Shown: positions 1 to 14,825, numbered from the stretch's first letter. The stretch is DNA of 64,000 nucleotides from Deinococcus marmoris (GCF_001949125.1 NZ_MSTI01000157.1:1-64000); one strand, 5' to 3'. Translations and numbers: made by a program. Notes: a model not told the origin generated them from the letters alone.

Positions 1-300
1 TCCCAGACCGCCATTCACCCTGAAACTGAATTGGTTGCCGATGCTGGCTATCAGGGCGTTCAACACCAACACCCGCTGTGCCATACACCGCACAAAGCGA
101 GCAAGAAACGCAAGCTCACTCCGGCACAGAAAGCAGAAAATCTTCGACTGGCACGCTTCAGAATCGCTGTTGAGCATGTTATTCGTCGGCTCAAGATTTT
201 TCGAGTGTTGAAGGAAACGTATCGCCATCGGCGAAAGCGGTTCAGCCTCCGAGTCAACCTCATCGCCGCCATCTGCAACGCCACCGCTAAATGTGCCTGA
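1..300 (+). CDS. IS5-family DDE transposase, C-terminal part
   Basis: This open frame enters from base 1 and stops at 298-300, so the N-terminal part of the protein is missing. The visible 99 residues carry the end of a DDE_Tnp_4-type (IS5/IS1031/ISL2) transposase: a VADAGYQG segment that holds the second catalytic Asp, a basic Lys/Arg stretch, then the motif RIAVEHVIRRLKIFRVL, whose Glu fits the third acidic catalytic residue, and a final YRHRRKRF...NLIAAICN tail. The family cuts and pastes its own element. Whether this copy is intact cannot be judged from the window. Confidence 0.85.
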   Translation, partial: SQTAIHPETELVADAGYQGVQHQHPLCHTPHKASKKRKLTPAQKAENLRLARFRIAVEHVIRRLKIFRVLKETYRHRRKRFSLRVNLIAAICNATAKCA

Positions 301-313
301 CTTTCGCAAGAGG
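1..313 (+). mobile_element. Right end of an IS5-family insertion sequence
   Basis: The window opens inside an insertion sequence. It holds the 3' part of a DDE transposase and about a dozen bases after its stop. The presumed right terminus ends near AAGAGGTC (309-316) or slightly before it, and is followed by TAATG. A TAA or CTAA target duplication is typical of IS5-related elements, but the left end is outside the window, so neither the inverted repeat nor the duplication can be confirmed. Confidence 0.6.
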
Positions 314-321
314 TCTAATGA

Positions 322-489
322 ATGAAAATTTCCCCGTCATCACCAACAGGGCGTGTATATCTTCTTACTATCTTGCCCTTCTTGGTTTGTGTTCTGATTT
401 TATTCCCAATTCTAATCTTATTCATTATGCAATCTCCTAAAGGTATTGCAAAGCGCTCATTGGCAATCAGACAGAGGATACGACATTAG
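322..489 (+). CDS. Possible 55-residue single-pass membrane peptide next to the IS end
   Basis: A short AT-rich frame starts at an ATG a few bases after the IS end and encodes 55 residues: a short polar N-terminus, one long hydrophobic segment rich in Leu/Ile/Val/Phe (about residues 13-36), and a basic tail rich in Lys/Arg. AGAGG (310-314), seven bases before the ATG, could be a ribosome binding site and appears to belong to the IS terminus. The arrangement fits a small inner-membrane protein, but it could equally be the leftover of a gene broken by the insertion. I recognise no family. Confidence 0.3.
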   Translation: MKISPSSPTGRVYLLTILPFLVCVLILFPILILFIMQSPKGIAKRSLAIRQRIRH

Positions 490-605
490 GATTCCCAAAT
501 AGTGAGGACATTGGGCATAACTATTCATGATGGTGAGTTATTCTACGTGATTAAGTTTCTGAAATCGCCTCCGGGCAACATTTGGCGAGTTTAAGTTGAG
601 TTTCA
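490..605. other. AT-rich spacer after the IS end
   Basis: The bases between the small membrane ORF and the secreted-protein gene are AT-rich compared with the rest of the window and hold only very short frames. I see no RNA gene or clear terminator. The composition suggests a scar of foreign DNA brought in with, or before, the insertion sequence. Confidence 0.4.
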
Positions 606-1166
606 TCATCTACACGTCCCAAACCTTGCCAGCCCCTCCCGCCCCGCCGCCGTTCCCCCACCCTTCTCCAACCCGGCCAGCGACAGGAAGTACCAGCCGT
701 CTGCCGCGCCGTTGTCCACCACCAGCGAATACTCCCCGCCCCCCAGCGTGCGCGCCAGCGTCTGGCCCTTGCGGGCGGTGACGCCGTGACCGCTGTACGG
801 CGTGTAGGTGTTCGGCACGCCCACCGCACCCACCCCAGCGGGCAGAAAGGCGGGACGCGGGGAACCGCCGCTGCCGTTGCCCAGGCCAGGGCCAGCCAGC
901 CACAACTGCGGGCGGTAGCCAGCGTTGCACCGCGCCCCCACGAACACAGCCACATCCAGCGCGAATCCCGCCGGAACCTTTAGCGTGTACCAGTCCCGCG
1001 TGCCCCGTTTGCCCTGCGCGGTGATGACCTGCGACACCTCCGGTTCGGCAATGGCAAAGGCGGCGGCACGGCTGCCGGAACCGGGATTGAACACGGGCCG
1101 GTGTGCCAGCGCGGCGGGGAGCAGCAGGGCGGCCAGCAGGGACAGGGCGTGGCGGGCCGGTTTCAT
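606..1166 (-). CDS. Secreted protein of unknown function
   Basis: This gene encodes 186 residues beginning with a clear Sec signal peptide: MKPAR, a Leu/Ala-rich core, and a likely cut after ALA (about residue 21). The mature part is rich in Gly, Ala and Tyr. It includes a segment reading GTRDWYTLKVPAGFALDVAVF, and a later GEYSLVVDNGAADGWYFLSL stretch resembling beta strands of a small extracellular beta-sandwich (pre-peptidase C-terminal-like). Two Cys residues may pair after export. I do not recognise a named family. TATCCT six bases before the ATG suggests a leaderless transcript. It stands alone, facing away from aceE. Confidence 0.65.
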   Translation of the reverse strand: MKPARHALSLLAALLLPAALAHRPVFNPGSGSRAAAFAIAEPEVSQVITAQGKRGTRDWYTLKVPAGFALDVAVFVGARCNAGYRPQLWLAGPGLGNGSGGSPRPAFLPAGVGAVGVPNTYTPYSGHGVTARKGQTLARTLGGGEYSLVVDNGAADGWYFLSLAGLEKGGGTAAGREGLARFGTCR

Positions 1167-1541
1167 GGGGTCAGGATACCAGCGGCGGGTGGTGTGGGGC
1201 GGCTTGGTTTCAAGTTGGGACGGCTATGCCCGCCACCCCCCTCCCAACCCTTTCGTACCGAGCTGTGCCAGTCCCCCGCAAGGAGGGACTTTTTGCTGCT
1301 TGGTACGGCGTTTGCGGTAGGACTGCTGATACTGAATTGAAGAATCTTCCAACTTGCCGCCAGCGAGAGGCAATGGCCCTTGGCTCCTCCCCCCCTGCGG
1401 GGGAGGCTGGGAGGGGGGCGACGGGCGAAGCACGCCCAGGCGTTCAGCCGCTACGGCCCCAACCCACTCACCACCGCGTCTGGTGAATCGCGTGACAAAC
1501 GCCTGTTGGAAGTGTGGAAGGGCGTGGCCTAGACTGGCCCC
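1167..1541. other. Intergenic region with a GC-rich repeat and the aceE promoter
   Basis: This 375-base gap between divergent genes holds no convincing gene. At about 1384-1419 there is a G/C-run element of the form CTCC...CCTGCGGGGGAGGCTGGG. A related copy, CTCCCC...CTGCGGGGAAGGCTGGG, occurs at about 8511-8538, so it looks like an interspersed repeat. A second shared word, ACCGAGCTGTGCCAGT (1258 on), resembles TTCCGAGCTGTACCAGT (8621 on). The right edge carries the aceE promoter. Confidence 0.5.
1506..1535 (+). promoter_or_regulatory. aceE promoter, leaderless type
   Basis: TTGGAA (1506-1511), an 18-base spacer and TAGACT (1530-1535) form a good housekeeping promoter. Only six bases separate the -10 box from the aceE ATG, so transcription should begin at or next to the start codon. 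There is no Shine-Dalgarno sequence, which fits. Confidence 0.65.
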
Positions 1542-4271
<2,730 letters not shown>

Positions 4272-4363
4272 TGGGTGATGGGGATGGGTGATGGAAAACG
4301 ATTTTCTGTCAGCCCTCCACCATCAACTTTCAACCATCAACATCTTTACAAAGGAGCCTCCAA
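4272..4363. other. aceE-aceF spacer with short direct repeats
   Basis: The spacer contains repeats of GATGGGTGATGG and of the opposite-sense word CCATCAAC, which could fold into an imperfect hairpin. It ends with a strong ribosome binding site, AAGGAG, ahead of aceF. It may tune the E1:E2 ratio by partial termination or mRNA processing, but this is inference. Confidence 0.35.
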
Positions 4364-6145
4364 ATGGCGACAGAACTGAAACTCCCCGACGTCGGGGACA
4401 ACATCGAGAAGGGAACCGTCGTCACCGTGCTGGTCAAAGCGGGCGACACCATTGCCGAGGGCGATCCGATCATCGAGATCGAGACGGATAAAGCCGTGAT
4501 CGAAGTCCCGGCCAGCGAGGGCGGCACGGTGGAAGCCGTGTCGGTCAACGTAGGCGACACCGTGAACGTGGGCGGCGTGATCCTGACCCTGAGCGGTGGC
4601 GGCGCGGCCCCGGCGGCGGCAGCTCCCGCTCAGGCTGAAGCACCCAAAGCCGAAGCGCCCAAGCAGGAAGCAGCGGCCCCAGCACCAGCCGCCTCTGCCC
4701 CGGCCCAGTCGGGCGGCGGCAGCACCGTCGTCGCGCTGCCCGACGTGGGCGACAACATCGAGAAGGGAACCGTCGTGACCGTGCTGGTCAACGTCGGCGA
4801 CACCGTGAAAGAGGGCGATCCGGTCATCGAGATCGAGACCGACAAGGCTGTGATCGAGGTTCCGTCCAGCGCGGGCGGCACCGTGGAAAGCATCGGCGTG
4901 GCGGTGGGCGACACCGTGAACGTGGGCGGCACCATTCTGACGCTGTCGGGCGGCGCAGGTGGCGCGGCGGCTGCGGCTCCAGCCCAGACTTCAACCACAC
5001 AGGGCGGCGGCGATCAGGCGGCCAACGTGGAATCCAGCGGCACGGCTGCCGACGCGGGCACGGCCAACCGCGTGGCGCAGGCCCAGCAGGAAGCGCAGAA
5101 GGCGCAGGCCGCTCCACAGGCCCAGCCTTCCCTTCCCTCCGGCGCGCAGGCGGGCGGCGAGCAGCCCAAAGCGCAGTTTCCCGGCGCGCAGGGCACCTAC
5201 AACACCCAGACCTATGACGGGCGCACCGTGATTCCCGCCGCCCCCAGCGTGCGCCGCATGGCCCGTGAAATCGGCGTGGACATTCACACCGTTCACGGCA
5301 CAGGCATCGCCGGACGCATCAGCGAGGAAGACGTGCGCCGCACTGCCGGAACACCCAGCGTGCAACCTGCTGCTGCCGCCGCTCAGGCCCCCACAGCCCA
5401 CAGCCCACAACCCACAGCCCCCTTGCCCAATTTCGAGAAGTGGGGCACGGTCAAGCGCGAGGACATGTCCGGCATCCGCAAGGCCACCGTGCGCTCCATG
5501 ACCGCCTCGTGGACCACCATTCCAATGGTCACGCACTTCGACAAGGCCGACGTGACCGCGATGGAAGAAACCCGCAAACGCTTCGGCGCGCGCGTGGAAA
5601 AGGCGGGCGGCAAGCTGACCATGACCCACATTCTGATGAAAGTCGTGGCGAACGCCCTGCGCCAGTTCCCCAAATTCGGCGCGAGCCTGGATCTGGGCGC
5701 AGAGCAGGTGGTCTTCAAGGACTACATCAACATCGGCGTGGCGGTGGATACCCCGGTGGGTCTGCTGGTCCCGGTGGTCAAGGACGCGGACCGCAAGAGC
5801 ATCACCGAACTGGTGCTGGAGCTGGCCGAGCTGGCGGGCCGGGCGCGCGAACGCAAGCTCAAGCCCGACGAGATGTCGGGGGCCACGTTCACCATCTCCA
5901 ACCTGGGCGGCATCGGCGGCCACGCCTTCACGCCTATCGTCAACAGCCCCGAAGTCGCCATCCTGGGCGTCTCGCGCGGCGGCCTGGAGCCGGTCTGGAA
6001 CAAGGAGAAGGGCGAGTTCGAGCCTCGCAACATGCTGCCCCTGAGCCTGACCTACGATCATCGCCTGATCGACGGCGCAGACGCGGCCCGCTTCGTGCGC
6101 TTTATCGCCGAGGCGCTGGAAGATCCCTTCCTGATCTCGCTGTAA
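4364..6145 (+). CDS. aceF: Dihydrolipoamide acetyltransferase (PDH E2), two lipoyl domains
   Basis: E2 forms the core of pyruvate dehydrogenase and moves acetyl groups from lipoyl-lysine to CoA. The 593-residue product has two near-identical lipoyl domains (about residues 1-78 and 123-199), each with the lipoylation motif [12 protein letters not shown]. Ala/Pro/Gln-rich flexible linkers follow, then a peripheral-subunit-binding domain ([21 protein letters not shown], around residues 290-325). The catalytic domain ends in [13 protein letters not shown], with the active-site His and Asp. The linker near residue 345 is coded by a CCCACAG-type repeat (5391-5421) also seen between other genes. The start has a good AAGGAG site. 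Confidence 0.96.
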   Translation: MATELKLPDVGDNIEKGTVVTVLVKAGDTIAEGDPIIEIETDKAVIEVPASEGGTVEAVSVNVGDTVNVGGVILTLSGGGAAPAAAAPAQAEAPKAEAPKQEAAAPAPAASAPAQSGGGSTVVALPDVGDNIEKGTVVTVLVNVGDTVKEGDPVIEIETDKAVIEVPSSAGGTVESIGVAVGDTVNVGGTILTLSGGAGGAAAAAPAQTSTTQGGGDQAANVESSGTAADAGTANRVAQAQQEAQKAQAAPQAQPSLPSGAQAGGEQPKAQFPGAQGTYNTQTYDGRTVIPAAPSVRRMAREIGVDIHTVHGTGIAGRISEEDVRRTAGTPSVQPAAAAAQAPTAHSPQPTAPLPNFEKWGTVKREDMSGIRKATVRSMTASWTTIPMVTHFDKADVTAMEETRKRFGARVEKAGGKLTMTHILMKVVANALRQFPKFGASLDLGAEQVVFKDYINIGVAVDTPVGLLVPVVKDADRKSITELVLELAELAGRARERKLKPDEMSGATFTISNLGGIGGHAFTPIVNSPEVAILGVSRGGLEPVWNKEKGEFEPRNMLPLSLTYDHRLIDGADAARFVRFIAEALEDPFLISL

Positions 6146-6164
6146 TCGAGGTTAAAAGGAGAGT

Positions 6165-6190
6165 CCCTGTCCGTTGTGGCGGGGGTTTTT
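6165..6190 (+). terminator. Possible terminator after aceF
   Basis: CCCTGTC (6165-6171) can pair with GGCGGGG (6178-6184), with two G-U pairs and a six-base loop, and is followed by TTTTT (6186-6190). It lies directly after aceF. Confidence 0.5.
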
Positions 6191-6258
6191 CATGGGTAGG
6201 CCAGATGGCGCAACCTCGATGCGTGCTGGCCTGCCAGACTGCCAGCGAGGAGAGGAAG

Positions 6259-6816
6259 ATGCAAAAAATCTTGAGCCTGTTTCAACGCAATTACGAAACC
6301 GACCGTCTAGTGCGGGACGAGGTGGTCCCTGGAGCCGAATGGGTGAGGGACGGCGAGGGCATGGCCACCCGCAAGTGGGACGGCACCAGTTGCTTGGTCC
6401 GTGACGGGCGACTGCTCAAGCGTTACGACGCCAAGAAGGGCCGCACACCGCCACCCGGTTTCGAGGCCGCACAGGAACCCGACCCAGTGACCGGCCATCA
6501 TCCCGGCTGGGTACCAGTGGATGACGGACCGAATGACGCCTTTCACCGCGAAGCCTGGGTCAGCGCCAATGCCGCTTTGCCAGACGGCACCTATGAATTG
6601 ATCGGCCCGAAGGTTCAGGGCAACCCCGAGGGGCTTCAGAAACACGTTTTGATCCGGCACGGCGAGGAACACCTGAATGATGCTCCACGCGATTTTGCTG
6701 GCCTGAAATCATATCTGGAAGTGCGTCCAGAGATGGAAGGCATCGTCTGGCATCATCCTGATGGACGACTGGTCAAAATCAAGCGTAAGGATTTTTTCAA
6801 GTCAGAACGCCGCTGA
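6259..6816 (+). CDS. RNA-ligase-like nucleotidyltransferase (DUF5565 type)
   Basis: This 185-residue protein has the signature motifs of covalent nucleotidyltransferases (ligases and capping enzymes). Motif I is KWDGTSC with the presumed AMP-accepting Lys39. YELIGPKVQGNPE (112-124) may correspond to motif III/IIIa. EGIVWHH (160-166) matches motif IV, and LVKIKRKDF (171-179) matches motif V. It resembles small RNA ligase 1-like proteins of the DUF5565 family, and would seal or repair RNA ends using ATP. It consists almost only of the core domain. The start is set by GGAGAGGAAG before the ATG. It lies between two hairpin terminators, so it is probably transcribed on its own. The RNA-ligase identity comes from motifs alone. 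Confidence 0.75.
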   Translation: MQKILSLFQRNYETDRLVRDEVVPGAEWVRDGEGMATRKWDGTSCLVRDGRLLKRYDAKKGRTPPPGFEAAQEPDPVTGHHPGWVPVDDGPNDAFHREAWVSANAALPDGTYELIGPKVQGNPEGLQKHVLIRHGEEHLNDAPRDFAGLKSYLEVRPEMEGIVWHHPDGRLVKIKRKDFFKSERR

Positions 6817-6841
6817 GACACCTGGGATGGCCTTTCAATCG

Positions 6842-6868
6842 AATCCCCGTCCACTGCGGCGGGGATTT
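6842..6868 (+). terminator. Terminator-like hairpin after the RNA-ligase-like gene
   Basis: AATCCCCG (6842-6849) pairs perfectly with CGGGGATT (6860-6867) across a ten-base loop. Only a short T run follows, so termination may be partial. Confidence 0.45.
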
Positions 6869-7039
6869 CCGATTTCTGAACGCTGGCTGCCAGGATCGCC
6901 GTCGCCGTGTGGCAGGGGTACCGAGAGCAGTGGCATAGAAACCACCCTCTTTACTTCCATCTGAAAACAGTTCAAGAACCGCCCAAGTGAATCCGACTAT
7001 TTCTTATCCCTCAACACAATTCCGGGCTTACCGTAGTCT

Positions 7040-8449
<1,410 letters not shown>

Positions 8450-8580
8450 GCGTGTGGTTTCAAAAGGGTCTCGGATTTCAACCACTTCCCAGAAACATGG
8501 GCTTTTTGCTCCTCCCCACCTGCGGGGAAGGCTGGGATGGGGGAACGGGCATGGCGTCCCAGAGCAGTTCTCCGAATTAC

Positions 8581-8608
8581 GTCGCCGGAATAAAAGACTT
8601 CCGGCGAC
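8581..8608. repeat. Perfect hairpin, 10-base stem
   Basis: GTCGCCGGAA (8581-8590) pairs exactly with TTCCGGCGAC (8599-8608) around an eight-base loop. No T run follows, so it is not a plain terminator. It could be part of a repeat element or stabilise the 3' end of the first cfa transcript. Confidence 0.5.
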
Positions 8609-8713
8609 TCCATTCTCTCGTTCCGAGCTGTACCAGTCCGTCCTGCTCAGTAAAAGTCACTCGCTGTCTTGGGCAGAACAGACGCCCTTGAGGACGCTTG
8701 CCCGCTCCGCTCG

Positions 8714-8738
8714 GTCATAAAAATGGTCTTTTTATGAC
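8714..8738. promoter_or_regulatory. AT-rich 25-base palindrome upstream of cfa2
   Basis: GTCATAAAAA and TTTTTATGAC form a perfect inverted repeat around TGGTC. It sits about 40 bases before the probable cfa2 promoter. It could be an operator, or a terminator ending in a T run in both directions. It does not match the radiation-response motif as I know it. Confidence 0.4.
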
Positions 8739-8895
8739 AACTGCTTTAGAAGCCCTGTTCGGGTGTCCCTCCAAATCTTGGTCAACACTGTCCGAACCCG
8801 TATGAGAGCCAGGGGAGGAACAATGGACGCACAGGGCAATCGGCCAGGGATGCAGCCTGCGCCTGCTGCGGTCCCTGTTCGCGCTAGCGTGGGCC

Positions 8896-10284
8896 ATGTC
8901 TTCATCTTCGCCTCGCCCTTTACGCCCTGGCCGCCGCCGCCTGCTGACCGCTGCCGCACTTGGCGCTGCCCTCGTGGTGCGCCGGGCCACACAGCCCCCG
9001 CCCACTGCACCCGAACTGCGCGCCGCCGCGCTGCACCTGCTGGGGGCCGTGCTGCCCAGCGGGCGTGCCTTTGAGGTACGCCTGTGGGACGGCACGGTCA
9101 TTCCCGCCACCCGGCCCAGCCGCGCCACCCTGACCCTCAACAGCGACCAGACGCTAAGCCGCATGCTCAAGCTGCCGGTGGACGTGGCACTGGGCGAGGC
9201 GTATCTGCGCGGAGATTTCGAGATTGACGGCGACATCGGCACCATCGCCGGGATTGCCGACGATTTTGATGCGGCTTTCAGCGCCGCGCAGGTTCCTGGG
9301 CTGCTGGGGGCCGTGGACACCCTGCGCCGCGCTTCCGGGCCAGCCGCCGCCCCCGTGACGGCCAGCCTGGACGGTCAGCAGCACAGCCGCGAACGCGATC
9401 AGCAGGCCGTGCAGTACCACTACGACGTGTCCAATGACTTTTACAAACTGTGGCTGGATCGGCGGATGGTGTATTCCTGCGCCTACTTTCCCACCGGCAC
9501 AGAAACGCTGGACGAGGCGCAGACCGCCAAGCTGGAGTACATCTGCCGCAAGCTGAGGCTGAAAGCGGGCGAACACCTGCTGGACATCGGTTGCGGCTGG
9601 GGCGGTCTGGCAATTTATGCCGCGCAGACTTACGGCGTGCGGGTTCACGGCGTCACGCTCTCGGAGGCGCAGCTTGCAGAGGGCCGTGCCAGGGTGCAGG
9701 CGGCGGGCCTGGAACATCTGGTGACGCTGGAACTGCGCGATTACCGCGACGTGCTGGGGGCCGGGGAAGGCCAGTACGACAAGATCAGCAGCATTGGTAT
9801 GGCCGAGCATGTGGGCCGCAAAAACATGCCCACCTACTTCCGCACGGCCTACGCGGCCCTCAAGCCCGGCGGACTGATGCTGAACCACGCCATCAGCGAC
9901 GGCATCGGGCAGGCGCAGGTGCCGATGTGGCTCCAGAGCGGCAATTTTTCGCGCAAGTACGTCTTCCCGGACGGCGAACTGCTGCCGGTGTGGGAGACCC
10001 TGAAACACGCCAGCGAGGCCCTGTTTGAAGTGCGCGACGTGGAAAACCTGCGCGAACACTACGCCCGCACGCTGAGCCACTGGTCCGGCAATCTGGAAAC
10101 GCACCGGGCCGAGGCGCTGGCCGCACTGGGCGAACAGCGTTTCAGGCTGTGGCGCATTTATCTGGGGGCCACGTCGTACTACTTCCAGAAGGGCCACCTG
10201 AGCATCTTCCAGAGCCTGCTGGCCAAACCGGATGAGGACAGGCAGGCGAGTGTGCCACTGAGCCGGGCAGACCTGTACGGGTGA
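8896..10284 (+). CDS. Cyclopropane-fatty-acyl-phospholipid synthase, second copy
   Basis: This 462-residue paralogue of the preceding gene has the same architecture: basic/hydrophobic N-terminus, RLWDGT, GEAYLRGDFEIDGD, YHYDVSNDFYKLWLDRRMVYSC, LLDIGCGWGG and the NLREHYARTLSHW tail. It also methylates membrane acyl chains. Two copies may differ in timing or substrate. A 108-base tract (9649-9756) differs from the first copy at only two positions, far above the rest, which points to gene conversion or unequal selection. The start at 8896 aligns with that of copy one, and TAGCGT lies five bases ahead. Confidence 0.9.
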   Translation: MSSSSPRPLRPGRRRLLTAAALGAALVVRRATQPPPTAPELRAAALHLLGAVLPSGRAFEVRLWDGTVIPATRPSRATLTLNSDQTLSRMLKLPVDVALGEAYLRGDFEIDGDIGTIAGIADDFDAAFSAAQVPGLLGAVDTLRRASGPAAAPVTASLDGQQHSRERDQQAVQYHYDVSNDFYKLWLDRRMVYSCAYFPTGTETLDEAQTAKLEYICRKLRLKAGEHLLDIGCGWGGLAIYAAQTYGVRVHGVTLSEAQLAEGRARVQAAGLEHLVTLELRDYRDVLGAGEGQYDKISSIGMAEHVGRKNMPTYFRTAYAALKPGGLMLNHAISDGIGQAQVPMWLQSGNFSRKYVFPDGELLPVWETLKHASEALFEVRDVENLREHYARTLSHWSGNLETHRAEALAALGEQRFRLWRIYLGATSYYFQKGHLSIFQSLLAKPDEDRQASVPLSRADLYG

Positions 10285-10310
10285 AGCAGCACCGGGCGAC
10301 CTGAACGGCT

Positions 10311-12425
<2,115 letters not shown>

Positions 12426-12483
12426 TGGTGGCTCCTTCGGAGGGGTCTAAGGGTCTAAAAGTCTGAGGACAGAGAGTGTGCGC

Positions 12484-13674
12484 TCAGCGCGGCGTCAGCG
12501 ACAGGACTTCCGCCGTCTCGCGGGCGATCATCCATTCCTCGTTGGTGTTGACCACCAGGGCGGGGAGGCTGTCCGGGGCGCTGATGGAGCCGCTCTGGCC
12601 GCGCACGGCTGCCGTGTTGGCGGCGTCATCCAGCCTGAACCCCAGAAAAGGCAGGCGGGCCAGCGTCGCCGCGCGCACCGTGGCGCTGTTCTCGCCGATG
12701 CCTCCGGTAAAAACCAGACCGTCCACGCGGCCCAGGGCCACGGCCATCGCCGCGATACCCTGCGCCAGACGGTAGACGAAGATTTCCACCGCCAGCCTCG
12801 CGCCGTCATGTCCGCGCGCCGCCGCTTCCTCCAGTTCGCGCATGTCGTTGGTCAGGCCGGATAGAGCAAGCAGGCCACTTTCGCGGTTCAGGGCCGCCGT
12901 GATCTGGGTCAGGGTCAGGCCCGAAACGCGCGCCAGATAGTCGTGCAGGCCGGGGTCCACGTTACCGCTGCGGGTGCCCATGACTAGGCCCTCCAACGGC
13001 GTCAGGCCCATGCTGCTGTCCACGCTGCGCCCGCCCGCCACCGCGCTGACGCTACAGCCGTTACCCAGGTGGGCAGTGATCAGGTTGAGGTCTGAAACTG
13101 GACGGTCCAGCATCCGGGCCGCCTCTCCTGCCACAAACGCGTGGCTGATGCCGTGGAAGCCATAGCGCCGGACGCCGTGCTGCCGGTACCACTCCTCCGG
13201 CACGGCGTAGCGGTAGGCGACTTCGGGCAGGGTCTGATGAAAGGCGGTGTCAAAGACAGCCACCTGTGGCAGGCCCGGAAAGGCGTTCATGGCCGCCTCT
13301 ATGCCCGCGATATTCGCCGGGTTGTGCAATGGCGCGAGCGGCACGCACTCGCGGATGGCCTCCAGCACCTCGGGCGTGATGACGGCTGGGGCGCTGAAGC
13401 GGCTGCCACCATGAACGACGCGGTGGCCCACGGCCCGCACGTCCTGGCGCAAGCCCAGTGCGTCCAGCTCGGCCAGCACCAGCCGCATGGCCTCGGCGTA
13501 GCTGCCGCCGTTCAGGGAATGGGTCTGCCGCACACCATCCGAGTCCAGCCGCATGGACGCCGCCTCCGCACCCAGCCGCTCGGCCAGCCCGGAGATGCGC
13601 GTTTCACCGGAGGCCGGATCAATCACGGCGAATTTGAGGCTGCTGCTGCCGCTGTTGAGAACCAGAGTCCACAT
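12484..13674 (-). CDS. ackA: Acetate kinase
   Basis: AckA makes ATP and acetate from acetyl phosphate, or the reverse. The 396-residue product has the ASKHA-fold landmarks: VLNSGSSSLKFAVID at the N-terminus, VGHRVVHGG, GFHGISHAFV, the substrate-binding NLITAHLGNGCSV, and LVFTGGIGENSATVRA near the C-terminus. Length and motif order are normal. It is the first gene of a minus-strand ackA-pta unit. GAGAAT lies eight bases before the ATG and may be a weak leaderless -10 box. Confidence 0.96.
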   Translation of the reverse strand: MWTLVLNSGSSSLKFAVIDPASGETRISGLAERLGAEAASMRLDSDGVRQTHSLNGGSYAEAMRLVLAELDALGLRQDVRAVGHRVVHGGSRFSAPAVITPEVLEAIRECVPLAPLHNPANIAGIEAAMNAFPGLPQVAVFDTAFHQTLPEVAYRYAVPEEWYRQHGVRRYGFHGISHAFVAGEAARMLDRPVSDLNLITAHLGNGCSVSAVAGGRSVDSSMGLTPLEGLVMGTRSGNVDPGLHDYLARVSGLTLTQITAALNRESGLLALSGLTNDMRELEEAAARGHDGARLAVEIFVYRLAQGIAAMAVALGRVDGLVFTGGIGENSATVRAATLARLPFLGFRLDDAANTAAVRGQSGSISAPDSLPALVVNTNEEWMIARETAEVLSLTPR

Positions 13675-13772
13675 ATGGGGCCATTCTCTCAGACGGGGAA
13701 CGGGACACGCGGGAGCCGCTAGGTTTTCTTCAGGTGGTAAGGAATTTCAGGGGCTGGTGCTGAAGCGCAGTC

Positions 13773-14825
13773 CTATCTACCCTGCAAGCAGCCTTGCCGC
13801 TCTGCGCTGGGACGCTTGGCGCATTCAGCCGCTGACTTGATGAATGCAGGGATATCGCCCCCATTGCGCTCCAGCAAACCCAGGAAATCCGGCACCAGCG
13901 TCGCATAGGCGGCCACCGCGCCCAGCGAGGCGTTGTTTGCCCCGCGATTGAACCAACCGTCGTAGCCCGCGTAGCCGTCCCAACTGGCCTTGAGGGCAGC
14001 GTAACGGTCATTCAGGGTCTGGATGACCTGTGCCTTGCGGGTCTGAACTTCGGCGGCGGGCAACTTCTGGGCATACAGCGCTTCCAACTCGCCGCGCGTC
14101 TGGAGCAGCAGCTCCTGAAAGCCCGCCGCGCGTTCCTGGGCCAGCCGATCCGCATCGGCCAGTTCGGGGGTGCCGTACTTTTTGAGCCAGCGGCGCATCC
14201 CCGCCTCTTCAACGGCGGTGGCAAAGGACTCGTTGAACACGGTGTCGTCTTTCACGTACAGCGCCGGGTGGGCCAGTTCGTGAATCACGGTGCGGATCAG
14301 ATTGGCGTCGCCAGCATTCAGCATGGTGGACAGAACCGGGTCTTTCAGATAGCCCAACGTGCTGTAGGCGCTGACGCCGCCCACGCTCACGTCGTCCCCT
14401 GCCGCGCGGCGCGTGTCGGCATAGGCCCGCGCGTCGGCCTCGTGGAAGTAGCCCCGGTAGGTCACACAGCCCGCGATGGGAAAGCAGGAGGTCAGCAGGT
14501 GAATGCTGTCAGGCGGCGCGGAAAACACGTTCCAGACGACGGCGGGCCGCCCCACGTCCACATATTTCAGGAACGAGCCGTGATCAGGCAGGCCCAGTTC
14601 GCCTATTGCAAAGGCACGCACCCGGCCCACCAGCTCCAGCTTGCGGCGCACCTCCGCGTCGGTGGCGGAATCGGCCAGCACATCGGCAATGGGCCGCGCC
14701 CGCTGAAGCAGGTCCAGTTGCCCCCCCGCCGCCTGCGCCAGATAGCGCACGTCCGAGCAGGCGGAGAGTGCCGCCACCAGCGCCACAACTCCAACAGTGA
14801 TCAGCGCAACTCTAGCGGGCCGCAT
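13773..14825 (-). CDS. Lipoprotein aminopeptidase-like metalloprotease
   Basis: The start at 14825 gives a 350-residue protein opening with a lipoprotein signal (MRPARVALITVG... LSAC), Cys23 being the likely lipid site. The core carries the zinc motif HELAH followed by a downstream Glu in NESFATAVEE, typical of the 'putative aminopeptidase' family (Aminopept, PF10023 in my memory). It should act on peptides outside the cytoplasmic membrane. The start overlaps the end of the upstream epimerase gene by 14 bases, so translation is probably coupled. A longer frame exists to 14927 but lacks the lipobox at its N-terminus. Confidence 0.78.
   Translation of the reverse strand: MRPARVALITVGVVALVAALSACSDVRYLAQAAGGQLDLLQRARPIADVLADSATDAEVRRKLELVGRVRAFAIGELGLPDHGSFLKYVDVGRPAVVWNVFSAPPDSIHLLTSCFPIAGCVTYRGYFHEADARAYADTRRAAGDDVSVGGVSAYSTLGYLKDPVLSTMLNAGDANLIRTVIHELAHPALYVKDDTVFNESFATAVEEAGMRRWLKKYGTPELADADRLAQERAAGFQELLLQTRGELEALYAQKLPAAEVQTRKAQVIQTLNDRYAALKASWDGYAGYDGWFNRGANNASLGAVAAYATLVPDFLGLLERNGGDIPAFIKSAAECAKRPSAERQGCLQGR

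Larger units (their letters stand above)
8450..8895. other. Intergenic region between the cfa copies: repeats, hairpins and a promoter
   Basis: This 446-base gap holds a GC-rich repeat (about 8511-8538), a perfect 10-base hairpin (8581-8608), a perfect AT-rich palindrome (8714-8738) and a promoter-like pair, TTGGTC (8780-8785) and TATGAG (8801-8806, give or take two bases). A strong Shine-Dalgarno AGGGGAGG precedes an ATG at 8823 whose frame differs from cfa2. The N-terminus matching the first copy begins at 8896, so the 8823 frame is either an overlapping upstream ORF or chance. Confidence 0.45.

Noticed and set aside
8763..9074. 103-codon frame overlapping cfa2
   Set aside because: It is not called as a gene because cfa2 is supported by full homology to the first copy. 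It is kept only as an upstream-ORF observation.
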